Positions 23,489 to 36,400 of a DNA stretch of 64,000 nucleotides are shown here, piece by piece. This DNA comes from Luidia sarsii (Eukaryota > Echinodermata > Asteroidea > Paxillosida > Luidiidae), in contig OX465110.1 in NCBI GenBank assembly GCA_949987565.1, positions 3,675,678 to 3,739,677 of the forward strand. Direction: 5' to 3'. A program made the position numbers and the translations under genes. Position 1 is the stretch's first letter; each line of letters starts with the position of its first letter. The notes beneath the pieces are model-generated. The model was not told the DNA's origin, searched no databases, and saw only the letters and a list, made by a program, of their open reading frames with translations.

Positions 23489-24160
23489 GGGACACACTAA
23501 TTGGCGGTTTCACAGGTGTTGTGGGGGGGGGGGTAAATCTGGGGATTTCGGTCGGGGGTATTTTTCAAAGATGACATTACCACAATGCATAGCCACGATC
23601 CTTGGACCCTACACAGTCACCCTAATCTCAAAATTTCAAAATTTCGATACAAAAAAGGGTGACTTGTCGGGTCCAAGTTACTCGGACTAGTTTTGGGTTA
23701 TATCTTACGCAGTGGCTGTTGTTACGGCAGTCGTCCGTGTGGTTCCCTGACTTGATTGTATTTCGTTAGCATTGCAGGCTGGTTGTAGCAGTCTATTAGC
23801 TGATAGTCTGGTTCCAAGAGCTAAACTTTGTCACCCCTGTGGTTGTACTGTACTGTAGTAAGTATAGCACACCAATGTCAATGTGAGGCAAGATGGCTGC
23901 CGATTACGGAGCTTCAGAGAGAGCAGTGCTTAAATTAAAATGGGGATGGCAATTTCTGGACGTCTAGCTCATCTCTCTAATTTCAAGCCCACAATTCCTG
24001 GCACAAATTGTTTTGGACAGAAATAAAAAGTCTGCTACTCAGTACTCTACGGAGTACGGTATTGCTTTTGTTTTGGTAATTTTGAACGCAACGTGTTGAC
24101 GCCGTGTTGACGCCACTATCGACGTGTCTTGGCGCCGTCTTGACGCCAATTAGTGTGACC
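23489..24160. mobile_element. TIR-bounded DNA element, about 670 bp
   Basis: The left end GGGACACACTAATTGGCG matches the reverse complement of the right end (CGCCAATTAGTGTGACC at 24144-24160). Near the right end TTGACGCC recurs several times at short spacing. The interior has no coding capacity. This reads as a non-autonomous terminal-inverted-repeat element; superfamily not assignable. Confidence 0.7.
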
Positions 24161-27100
24161 GCTCAGTAGGGGTCGACGTACATCTTCGAAGTTCGTGTAC
24201 TACTGACGAGACGCTAGACGTTTACAAACACGAACACATCACATCAGATAACATGGATGGATCATGCACCCATGCAGACGGGGACATCGTTACTCGGGAA
24301 TCGAGACAGCGAACGCCTACCTGTAACCTTCCCCTCGGCTCCAAGTCCTGCTCCCGATTTTTTCGTGGGATTCACAGAGCGTATCCCTCCGAGGTCCTCT
24401 CGTATTTTGTGGGCTCACATCGTCACCCCTCGGTCAATTTGTCTCAGAAACATGAACATTTGACGTACTTTCCCCACTGACAATAATGTAATTCATTTTT
24501 TCCCGAACTAGGATGATGTCATAATGATTAAGAGTGGGTTGTTTGATCAATTGTCTTTTTTCTACAAATATTTCTTTAAAACAGAAATATCTCAATTTAG
24601 TAATATAAAATACAAGGCAATTAAAATTTTATTTGTACAAATTTTCTTGTACAAATGTATGAAAAAAAACCCTGAAATTTAATTATAAAAATAAACTATG
24701 ATTATGTATAGACAAATATATAAGTAAATGAATTGACCCCTGAACTGAAGAATTTACGGTTTATTAGCGCGCCCTCTCGCGATAATGAGCAAGTCGATAG
24801 AGGGCGACATTTGACATTAATGGGTGCACCATTGATCTCGGCACCGAATCAACTTACGCAGGCCGATAATTCACATTCAATAATAACTTATACGGGTATC
24901 TGTCAGCCTCAGTGACGGTACTAAAAAATAATTGTAGCTTGAACCGTATTTTGTCACAATCCGGTCATTTTTTTGTTCTGTTTGTCGTTTGGATATTTGG
25001 CTGGCGTCCCCACCCCGGCCCGCCAAAGATTTGCTAGTTGACTATTATTTGTTGGTAAGGCCGCCATATCCATCTAGGGCTGGATAGGTCAGATGGTAAG
25101 AGCGCTGGTACGCTGGTAGCGAATTTCAAGTCAGTCACGCTCCCACTCCCACTCCCACTCTGTTTCGTATGCTCCTTGTAAACTAACGCGGACATGTATG
25201 TACATCAAACAAAGAAAAGGAAAACTGAGTGGGGAATTAAACAGAAGAAGAAACAATTCGAAAATAAGGGCAAAGGAAATGACTACACTGGACGGGGAAC
25301 GACAATATACGCTGTTGTAGTCTGACGTCACTTCCTGCCGAGGTCACACTCGTTTCCTTAGCGCTGGCTTACTCTACTTTTGTAGGAGCCTAATCTTACA
25401 GTTTGCATATAGGGGCATATGCATAAACACACCTTGTATTCATCGATAATGAACTCATCGAAATAGAACAATTTTTATAGTAAGTGGCTGGTTGCTTTTC
25501 TGCATCGTGTTCACATACCATTCATTGAGAGTCTAACTATTTCCAGCGGTGGCGTAGCATAGCTCGAAATAGTTGTCTTGTGGTTTCGGACACCGCATAC
25601 CACGTTGCCAGGTGGTATAAGGACGCATAAAGGTGATAAGGACGCATGAAGGACGCAACTGGTAAAGAAGGTATTCAGTTCTAGCAAGCACTTCACGAAC
25701 GCCGCCTCATTTTTCATTAAATTTCTTTCTGTAAAGGTGAAGCCCAACACCTTCATAAGAGAGTGCTGACTGTTTTGGGTACAGGTTTTCCCGATAATTT
25801 TTTTAACGAGTTTTATCTCAGAGTTTTATCTCTGGTTTTTCCTGGACGTTGTATCTCTCCAATTATTATACATTGAACACTGTCTTGATTTTGCAGTATG
25901 AAGTATATCATTATAGATAAGTGTTGAGATAATAACACTGGCAAACAAAGAGAGTAACAGTTGGTTTTTGGAAGGGATCCTCTAGAAGCAGATCGCAGTC
26001 TTTATCAATGTAGATATCGTTCATTGATTATAGCATGGAGAAAACTTGAGCTCAACGGAATTGTTAAATTGTTTTGTTTTAGTAAACATAACCTTGGGGT
26101 TCTCTTCTGGAAGGCCTACTCTGGACTGCAGTCATTATCTAAGTACATGTATACATTGTTCATTGCCTAAACATGGAGGAGATTAAAACTCAATCGTAAC
26201 TGGATTTTCAATAAAGGGCGGCGCTAAACGTGCTCCGCTACCGCCAATAATTATTATTATGTCTTTCGTTTAAGACTTGTTTTGTAGAATTGAGTATAGA
26301 CAAGACGCACCATTTCCCGGCGCCCGACCGTAGCTTGGAATATTCTTCCTTGTCTAAACAGGTTACACGTCGCACTTCGATGTGATGTTAATAAGCTTTT
26401 AACACGTTTTCCACTCTTCTACACTTGGCATGAAAACAAAAGTGAGGTTTTGGTTGGCAAGGTGATCCCATATGGATCATGACATGTTTGGCAGCTCTAT
26501 AACATTGGCCCCGGGTTGTGTACGATTTTTTTTCCTGATCCGTAAAGCCAACTCGTCGCCTGGATCTCCGTCAGGACAAGCCTATAAATACAATCATTAC
26601 ATAATTAAATAAGAAAAATTACTCGGAGAGCGACCTCCGTCAAGTCTAAGGCCAAGCAAGGCAAGGGCACGCCATTCTAGCTTGCGACACCGATCAGTCA
26701 AATAATACAAAATAAGGAGAAGTACGTTGTCTAAAGGAAGTGCAGGCAGGCTTATAAGGTTTTCCAGATTTTTTTGCTCAATGAGTTTTTTATTTCTGGT
26801 TTTTAATCCTCAGCCTCTCAGGAAAGGGACATGATAATAATGAAAGAAGTGAAGCTGATTGTGTTTACGATTGTAAAATTGCTCAGTAATACCAATTTAA
26901 GCAGAATTCAGATTCTACAATATTTCTATTAAATGAAATCAATGCCACGCTCCATGGCGGTGTTCACGGCAGGCATTACCCATAGAATGGTGTAAAAGAG
27001 TGGTGATTTGGGTTTTTTGGAGGTTACGTAAGGAGCAGTAGATTATACATGTATAATCTCCTCGACTCCGTTGATAAACATGATCTCCTTGGAGTAAGTA

Positions 27101-27412
27101 ATAAAAGGCATAGGCCTACCTGCAACTGTCTGCTGTAGACAGGCAAAAGAGCTTTTTATGTTTTAAATGGCTCTGAACCGTAGAACATTTATAGAGCTCT
27201 CTTTCCGAAAATCCAATCAACACGCAGGCTGCACTTGGTATTATGCCACGTGACAGCAAGGTGCGCAAGCGCACAAGCGATGTGCCGTGCGCCACGGCAC
27301 GCACGCACTGGGAGTCGGTGCGACATTCTTGTCCCGTCCTCCCCGTGGGTAATCGAGTCTTCACCGAGCATAGAACTGAATTCTACGCCCAAGACCGACT
27401 TCACCGGCAGGC
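24161..27412. other. Intergenic stretch 5' of the P450 gene
   Basis: No recognisable coding exon. It contains the tRNA-derived fragment at 24990-25130, a family-like CGTGTTCACATACC piece and AT-rich DNA. The P450 promoter must lie near the right end, but no convincing TATA box or initiator stands out. Confidence 0.5.
24990..25130 (+). repeat. tRNA-derived SINE fragment
   Basis: GGGCTGGATAGGTCAGATGG-TAAGAGCGCTGG resembles a tRNA acceptor plus D-arm (A-box TAGNTCAGATGG). The upstream block (GGCTGGCGTCCCC, AGTTGACTATTAT, AAGGCCGCCAT) recurs before the similar head at 47855-47995. The B-box side is worn. Confidence 0.65.
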
Positions 27413-30400
27413 ATGATTGGAACTGTCACCCTCGCTTTACTGGCCGTAATAACCGCTCTACTAGCATGGTGAGTGGCCTTCTTTGCAGTAAAATACTGAT
27501 ACTTGAGGCTTTGCATGCATGGTGGGTGAAATAATAATTATAGGATGGTTTGCGGTGACACCATTGTATAAGGTCTCTTAATTAAAGATATTTGGAAACA
27601 GAAGAAAAAAATATCGCTTAATTGAAAAGGATCACAGTGAAATGGTAGTTGGATAGATTAAGAGGAGAGAATACTGTTCCTAAGAGTGGCAAGAAAAGAT
27701 GAAAAGGGCTGTACAACAATACCATAGCGAAGATCTTAAGAGAGATTCGACCTGAGTCGAGGGAAAGCATGGGAACAAGATAAATGGTGCGGCTTTGGCC
27801 CCATTTTTCTCTCTCTACAATAATGACATTTCAGAAGGTCTCCTGGTGACACTATGAACATCTAAACCGTGAAAAAGGGGTGAAAATGTCATTTCGCCGT
27901 GAAACTAAAAAGTCACCGTGAATTCACGGTGCATTTTACAGTGAATTCACTGTGAAAATAATCGCTTCTCTGACCTGAAAAGGTCATCTTCAGGTCACTA
28001 AAGAGACTGTGAAAAAACCGTGAATATCGAGGGTGGCAAGCTCCAGCCTTGAGGGATGACTTATTCAATTACCAGTAGGGACCACCAGCCCCCATAGAGG
28101 TACCGAACCCCCAGATACCGGTACTTATAAACACAATTATAGTGAGGACACATTGCAGTTCATCCAATGTTGTAATTAACGTTGTAATCAATGCTGCTGT
28201 TGACAAGCCGTGCGGCATGAAGTACAAACATGTGGGACAACTACTGTGCCTTGAAAATAGAACAAGTAAAAGAAAAATGCTTTAATAAGAGGTCATTCGA
28301 GTAGAGTTTTACCCTATTTGACGTATACGATTAACACCATGCTCAGTGCTTTGCCCGACTGCATGCTGAAAAAAAAATACAGGCAGCTCAGGCATGTCGA
28401 AAGCAAGGGTGGTGGGTTCGAATCCCGCCCGAGCTGCTAGATTTTGTTGGGTTAAGCAGGCAATATTGGGCATAGCACTGAGCATGCAGTGCGATCAAGT
28501 GTAGGGCAAAAACCCCAGACTGAATATTCCATTCTCCTGGACGCAAAAACATGTTGTTTATGGCCTATACTGTTATAGGCCCCCTAGGTTTAGGCAGGCA
28601 TACTCGCAACGTCCGCATTTCAGTCGTGGGGATTTATTTTGTGTTGGTGATCCAGAGCTTGGCGTATCAATTGTTTTCCTTCCCCTCACCCGGCTGATAG
28701 GAACTGGTACGAGTCGGCGACCTTCTTCGGCAAACTGGGGTTGAAGGGACCCCCGCCCCTGCCCATATTCGGCAACCTCTTCGGATTCAAGATCGTGAGT
28801 TGCCTCGATCGCTGCCTTGTCGGCCTAGTACCCCTGTAATGCGTGCACTCATCTTCCCGTGACTGTAACACTCCGCAGGAACGACTGAAATCACACACCT
28901 TTCCCGTTAGACGAGAAAACACACCCACACACAGACTCCCGTACTCAGTTTTGTATCATTGTGGAGACATACATTGCTTTGTTCCTGTGCACTTCTATAC
29001 AACCGAACGAGAAACGATGTTTTAAAAATGCTCCCATTTTAGCCACATTTAATTTCATGGGTAGAAATTTGGACCGTCTGTCCCTTATATAGGCCTATAA
29101 CATTTCAATTTGCGACGGATTCTTACCCATCACAAATTTCCCATTATTTTGTTTAGTTTTTTTTTCTTTCCAAATACCAGTTTCGTGAAAACCTGATGGA
29201 GTCCTATACACCTTTACAATTTCCCCGTGGAGACATATTCAACCCATTGGACTATAGGTCTCCATGCACAGGGCACTAGATTCGCGCCCAAGTTAACACC
29301 CGAGAGAAATCGAGAAGTCGAAATGGAATTCGTCTTATTTTGTGTCCCCCCCATAAAAAAAACCTTTGAAAGCCTGTTCAGTCGAGTTCATTCTCCGAAG
29401 AAGAAAAAAATGCTGAAACTCGAGGCACTCCTTCTGTGTCAGTAGTGTGACCCATACGTCACGCCTGATCCCACAAAAGTCAAACTTTCTAGCAAGAAAT
29501 AATCATAACTGGAATACGACGGCTTTATACTTCAAAGTCCTTCAAAGTCTCAAAAATAATGGACTCCGTCCCCCCCCCCACATTCCTTGGTCACAGGGTG
29601 TCCATACAGCGGTGGAGAACTGGACAAAAGAGTACGGCAAAACCTTTGGGTGAGTCCTGACTTTCAGTCTTTGTTTTTTTCCCGTCGGCAAAATTATAAT
29701 TGAAGAGCTTTGCGTGGGAACGACAAAAAAAAACCCTCACGCGTGTAGTCCGATCCGACGCGATTGCATGTTGGATTCCTACCTGCAGCTGTCGACTTCA
29801 CCAAACTCATCGTGACTTCCGACCAATCGCAAGATGATGAGCGATGCACAGAAACCATACGGTCTATCACAGCTTACGATGGGTTATTGATCGTGAGTAG
29901 AGTTACGATGGATCGTATAATTATAAGGCTTTGTGAAATCCATGCCGCCTAGTGGACAGTTTCCGTCTCTCAGTCTCCAGTTGTTGTCTCTCATCGCCGC
30001 CATTGTGACACTTCATGACCCCCTCGCTGTCTAAAACCACTCTGTATATCTTAACATTTAGTGGGCCTGACGTTTCGATCCTAGCAGGACCTTTGCACTC
30101 TGCCTTTGAGAAAGGTCCTGCTAGGATCGAAACGTCAGGCCCACTAAATTTTAAGATTTACATTTTGGTAATTTTAGTCAGTAAGCAGTTTGCAACATTT
30201 TTGTATATCACTCTGTATATCAATTATTAGTAATGCCCCCTACTTCTTCTTTTTTTCCCGTACCACAATCATAATTTATTCGCTATGGGCCCATATGTTT
30301 GTGCACAAACAATTTACGGAGTGGGGGTAAGGGGTAGGGGAAGGGGCTATACCAGTTGAAGTTAAAGCTAGGGATAGGCTTTCTGCACAGCCAATAAGGG

Positions 30401-33400
30401 CTTCCTGCACAGCGAATGCAACTAACGTGAACAATCTGAGTGACATGAGACTCAATTCGAATGTAGCGAATGTGGTACGGAAAAAAAAATATCGCGTGTA
30501 GTTGCCTTTGTGTCCTTGGTTGTTTGTTCGCCTGACAGATTAGTTATACCTGACTTATTGAACGGGATATGCTTTTTGGGGTTTGGCTCATCCCTCCTCG
30601 ACTCCTGTACAGCGTGTCTCGCGGTGCTAAGAGGGCAATCGTGACCTCCGACCTGGAGTTCGCCAGGGAGATCATGATCAAGAGGTTCCGGAATTTCGTC
30701 GACAGGCAGGTGAGCCGAACATGACCCGCAATTGACCCACAGGAGCGGGATGACATTCAGAATGTCATCGGCATAAAAACGCCATCTCTAGCCTCCCGTA
30801 CGCCTTTCCTAATAGCATTTATGCAAACTGTATACATTGAGCCCAGAACGAGGCTACGGGCGCTAGTTTTCCAAGATGGCGGTAAATTCAAGAGACCTTT
30901 ATACCGTTGTTCCTAAGACTAGAGTAAGAGTAAGATAACGTTCGGTTGCGGGAACAACAATTGATCTTGGAAAGCTAGCGCACATAGCCTCACTTTCAGT
31001 TCGATGCATACAATTTGCTGAAATTAAGAAAGGCCTACAGGTCTGTATAAGGTAGGAGGTTTGCGGTGACACCATGTACATCATCAAGGGAAGGAGACAG
31101 TCTCCTGACAGAGTACACACTACCCGAAACGTTGAGTTACCGGCTCTTCCCAGAGCCATACTCCTTCTCTCAAGAGATTCTGTATACACGGTGTCACCGC
31201 AACCCTCCTATACTTGGTATCCCCACCACGCAAACCTTCAAATCTTATCTATAGGTCTGTACATAGTTACTGTGTTTCCTTGTGTTCCACATCAGACATT
31301 TGCTGTAGGCCTGGAAACCCGTGACAATTGATAATTACAGCGGTGTTTCAGACGTTTCAGCTACAGTATACCGGTATGCCGGGCGGCTTGTCGAGAAATA
31401 CGAACGCTGTGCGTCAAGACACGTTGAGATCTGTGACATTTGGCTCACCTGGTTTCATTTTGATGCGCAAGACAAATCTACAACTTGACCAAAAAAAAAA
31501 AAATTATCAAACTGTCAAGATGTTATTGCAGAAAACCGATGGGTTCTTTGGGGGTAAAGTCTCGGCTCAGTGTGTTGGTTTAGGTCGTGGTGCCTCTAGC
31601 TTTTGTTTTCATTTGCTCGTAAAAATAACATAGGCCTATACTACCGAGCTTTAGTTTGGTACACACCTGGTAGGCCTACCCGCGTGTTGTCGTGATTTTC
31701 CGGAATTGAGAATTAGAATGGCGAGGGCGTTATTTTTCGGCCAACCAGCAGATACAGCTGAACGCACACTATATTTACAGGGTCAACCCTAGTTTTAAGC
31801 GGGTAGGTAAAATCTTGCGGCTTCACTGATTGTGAATTCGCGCTGGCCAGAAGTGTACACCAAAATACCTTGCGCATTGCATTACTTTTTTTTTCTTTTT
31901 CTGTTTTATTCAATGAATACTTAATTAAATTACAAAATACAGTTAATCTTCTGCTCAATCAACTAATTAACACGCCACAAATTAGCAGACATCTTACTTC
32001 ATATGACGGATCCTAAGTTCTTGTTCAAAAAGAAAGACAAGATTAGAATACTGGCCATATTTGAAACGGTTCACTGTTTGTTTACCGATGTAAATTAGGC
32101 TATTTAAATACCGGTAGTCCTTATGTGTATCACCTTCCCCGAAAAGAATACTCTCCACTGTCAATGTGATCGCTTTGCCATATTTTGACGTAGCAATCCT
32201 TTCGATTTCACTCCAAAGAGGCTTACCCACTTTACAAAACCAGAAAAAGTGCTCTACATAGTCTATTCCATCATTGCAAAAAGTACAGATTTCCGTTTCG
32301 CTCTTCTTTCTTTTGTGAAGCCAGGCTTGCGTGGGGTAGCAGTTATGTAGAATTTTCCAGTTAATAGAGAAGGTCTTACTATCTGGACAGCAATAATTTA
32401 GCCTTTTCCATAATTACTTTCCAGACAAAATTATGGTTGGAGTATTTGTTTTTTCCAGAATGTCTCTGCAATGGGGGAAGTGAATTTCGTGTCCGTAAAT
32501 TTCCTCCTGATGCCCTTCATACTCATCCTAATAATATAATTTCGAACATCAACATTAATGTTGGCAACCGTCTCATTAGAAAGCAGTTTCCATCTTACCG
32601 GCAGAGCATTGATGACAAGATAATATTCTAGTATGTAGTTACCCCCCGTGCCAATGATTTGTTTGATTTGTTCAGCAGTCATAAAATTACCTTGATCGTC
32701 ATACAGATGGTAAACGTATACAATACCGGCCGAAATCCAATTCTTCAGAAAAATTGGTTTATCTTTAAATCTTATTGCATGATTATTCCAGATTCTTTGT
32801 TTCGCTATGTCAGTAACGCTTTTAGCCTCATTCCGAGGGTTGATTTCCAACCATGACAAAATTATGTACTTATAAAATGGTGCGAGATTATTCAAAACTG
32901 AACAACACAACAAATCCTTGGCATTGCAATTACACTGAAATATAGACAGATATAAACAAATTCAAATTCAAACAAAGCACAATTCTTCCAGGGAAGAATG
33001 TGATCGTTGGCTAATCTTTTTAACCATTTCAAATGCAGCGAATAAATTATACTTTTCACATCAATCATATTCAAACCACCTTGATCATAAGCACCAATTA
33101 TTGTATTTCTTTTAACTTTTTCGCTGCCATCCCAAACGAATTTGAAAATACAAGAATTAACTTGCTTTTGAATACGCTCAGGAACAATGAGAGACAATGC
33201 TGCGTAGAGAATCTGTGAGAAAAGCAATGATTTTACTATGATAACTTTACCTTTCATAGTGAGCTTTCTCATGGACCACATTTTCAAAATTCTCTTCATT
33301 TTGACTATTCTCCCTGCCCAATTCTGCTCAATGTCATGTGCAGGAGTGAAGCTGGAGAACACAATGCCTAAAGTAGTGATCTCCGTCTTCCATTTAACAT

Positions 33401-36400
33401 CGATAGGGTGGTCCATTCTTGTGTTATTGCTACCTATCCACATCGCCTCTGTCTTACTTTTATTTAGAGACAGGCCTGACACGTGTTGAAATTCTCCTAA
33501 AATACCAAAAACAGGAATAAAAGACTGATCATCCCCTAGGAAAAGGGTCATGTCGTCTGCATACTGAGTGAGGGTGACTGTATTGATAGGGTAATCCCTT
33601 TTTGGCAACGAGATACCTTTGATTAATGGATTCTGCTTGATCTTAGCCGCTAATATTTCCACACCGAGTATAAATAGCAGAGGTGAAAGTGGGCAGCCTT
33701 GTCTTACCCCTCTGTGGAGATTGAAATAGCCTGAGACCCATCCATTATTAATAATACATTGCATTACTGATATGTTTCCGTTCCAACTAATTTCATGCTA
33801 CTAAAAATAGTTAAACACTGAGTAAAACAGTAAAAACAGGGACGACATAAATTATTAAGACTGAAGGACATTTAGCACCGGTTTGAGTTTTAGGACTATT
33901 ATTTTGTTACAACATGGGATAATGGTGGTACACAAACAGTTTGAATAGAACGTAGAACCAAACGCAAAAATTCGAGGTTGGAATTTCGTGAAGGAGCAAA
34001 AGGTACGGATTCGGTGTGTGTGAGTTCACCTGAATGAGGAGAGGTCAGGACGTATGCAATCTATATGGGAACGCATGGATAGCTAGGTATGAGTAAATAC
34101 GTAATAAATTATGGGTGGGGTTACTAAGCGTGTAAGAAATGCTTAATAATTATGCGATTCGGGACGTTGCTTATGGCGAGCCAAACACACAAAACTAAAT
34201 TTATCTTCCTTGCTCCCTGATAAAATCGACAATTTTATTATACAAATGATTTATACAGCCGCATTTACGTACAGCAACATCGACATCATTTACAATCAAG
34301 AGCTGGGGTGGCTCTGGTAACACCGCACTGTGCAAAGCGAGGATCGGTTTGATATAGGCCTGATTAAAAGCGAGCCTGGCTAAGTATTGGAGGAATTGTG
34401 CGATCCGAACTCCACGACCTAATAAATGTTTTACGATTTTGTTTTCAAATAGGGGACCACATACGACGCAAGCGTTGGGAATGCGTCTAAATAATTTGGT
34501 CAAAATGAGCCTCGAGCACCGTGGGGGTATAGGCTGAGGCTAAACTCCAGACCCCCCCCCAAAAAAAAAAAACGGAAAACAAAAACGGAGAAGAGGAAAA
34601 CAGAATATTATGATCATTAGCGTCCAAACAGCGACGATAAAATAATAGACCACTGTTTACTATAGTGGGTATTAAATTTTGTTCACCTCATTTGGCACAG
34701 AGCAGCGAAGGAAACGTACAGAGAAGAATTCGGACAATAATAATTGTGATAGTCTTCTTTGCTCATTTCCACTCCTATTCTACACCAAATGAGATGCAAA
34801 TATCCACCACTATAAGTCATGCGATGGCGTGTAAACATTGGTCGCGCAATCGGTCAATTTCACGCGTTCTACTTCTCCTCGACTCAACCCCCCAAACATT
34901 ATACTTTTACTTTTGCAAAGAAAACTTTATTCCGAATTCAGGAGGGATACAAAGCAAATAAGGGAAAATATACAAAGTGGGATAATTGCACTTAAGAGAA
35001 AAGAAGATTCAAGAAAAGAAAACCTTGAGAATTTATACACATGTTGCATTATTTTGTATAAACGGTTGCTTTAGTTTGAACAAAATTAATGAATAACTTA
35101 TGTGTGCGTCCAAGGACTCAGAAAACCCCCCCAAAGCAGAGGCATAACGCCATGTCTCGGAGTCCGAGCAGCTGCTTAGGAAGGAAACAGAGACGACAAG
35201 AAACAAATCTTAACTAGGGAAGGGTATAACAATGCCTTAGATCAACCATGTCATTTGCCCTGGGGTGTAGGTGAAAAGTACATTGTTTATTGACCATCGT
35301 TTAAGAAAGTTAGGAATGGAGTTGTTTAGTTTATGATAGTTGTATTCCAGGATCGTTTTGTTTTTTAATCGGTGTGTCCAGACAAGGAGGGGATCGGAGG
35401 GTGTGCCTAATCATAACAATAATAATGACGACGTCCTGGGTGTCCTTCCACCCCCACCCCTCCCTCCGACCAGATTTTCCCGTTGCGGCCCGAGCTGCTG
35501 AAGCATGACCTGATGGCACTGCGTGGGGAGCGCTGGAAGGCCATGCGAGATACCGTCATGGCAGCCTTCTCCAGGACGAAAATGCAGAAGGTAAGTGGAG
35601 CCGACTTCCGGTCCCGCCCTGATCCGGCGCCCCGGCCGCGAGTGGCAGTGGATGATCGTGCGTCACCATTCGTTTTTTTTCAGACGGCGACGAAGCCTGA
35701 GCCCGAGCCTAAGCCTCATATGGCCTACGTCCACGTAGATGGGATCAAATTAGGTCACGGTACGGAGTGAATGGCTTATAGCCACACTATATCTAACACT
35801 AACTACCCACCACTTTTTTTCTCTAGCGCATGACCTGCATCCTGCATAATCCTACAATCATTCATTTAAAATCCCCAAACCTGACTGTCCAACAGTGTCT
35901 CCCTGGACCATTGGTACCTACTCCTTTTTGTGATGATTTATATTTTTTTTTACTACCAAGTGCCCTCCATCACATTGGGCCTTGTAACCTGGATCCTACA
36001 TTTCCCTCAATTGACAAAACACTCCACATGCCCTCAGTCCTACAGAATCATCCTCCGTCACATAAGGCCTTTGTAACTGCATTTTCCCACAGTGACAAAA
36101 AACCCACATGCCCCGATCAATCCTGCAAATTCCTACATTGCATCAACTACCACATGTCCTCAATCCTACACACATTTCTACACTAGGACAATAGTATTCC
36201 GCAGGATTTGGGAGAGCCACTCTCTCCCCTGAAACCAAGCATAGACAAAACATTTGGAGCGGCACTTTACGATAGCCCTTGTATGGCCTTCTTCCGGTCA
36301 GCGCAGCATCTTGAAGAAAAGAACCAAACTGATTTAAAAAAAGACCCAATACAACATTGGGAGGATGAATATAGGAAGGTTTGCGGTGACACCATGTATA

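Noticed and set aside
28380..28440. Functional tRNA gene
   Set aside because: A perfect B-box is present, but the unit is too short and no D or anticodon arm can be drawn.
34201..34503. 100-residue minus-strand open frame in P450 intron 4
   Set aside because: Balanced composition but no recognised domain, no splice context and surrounded by transposon remains; not supported as a gene.
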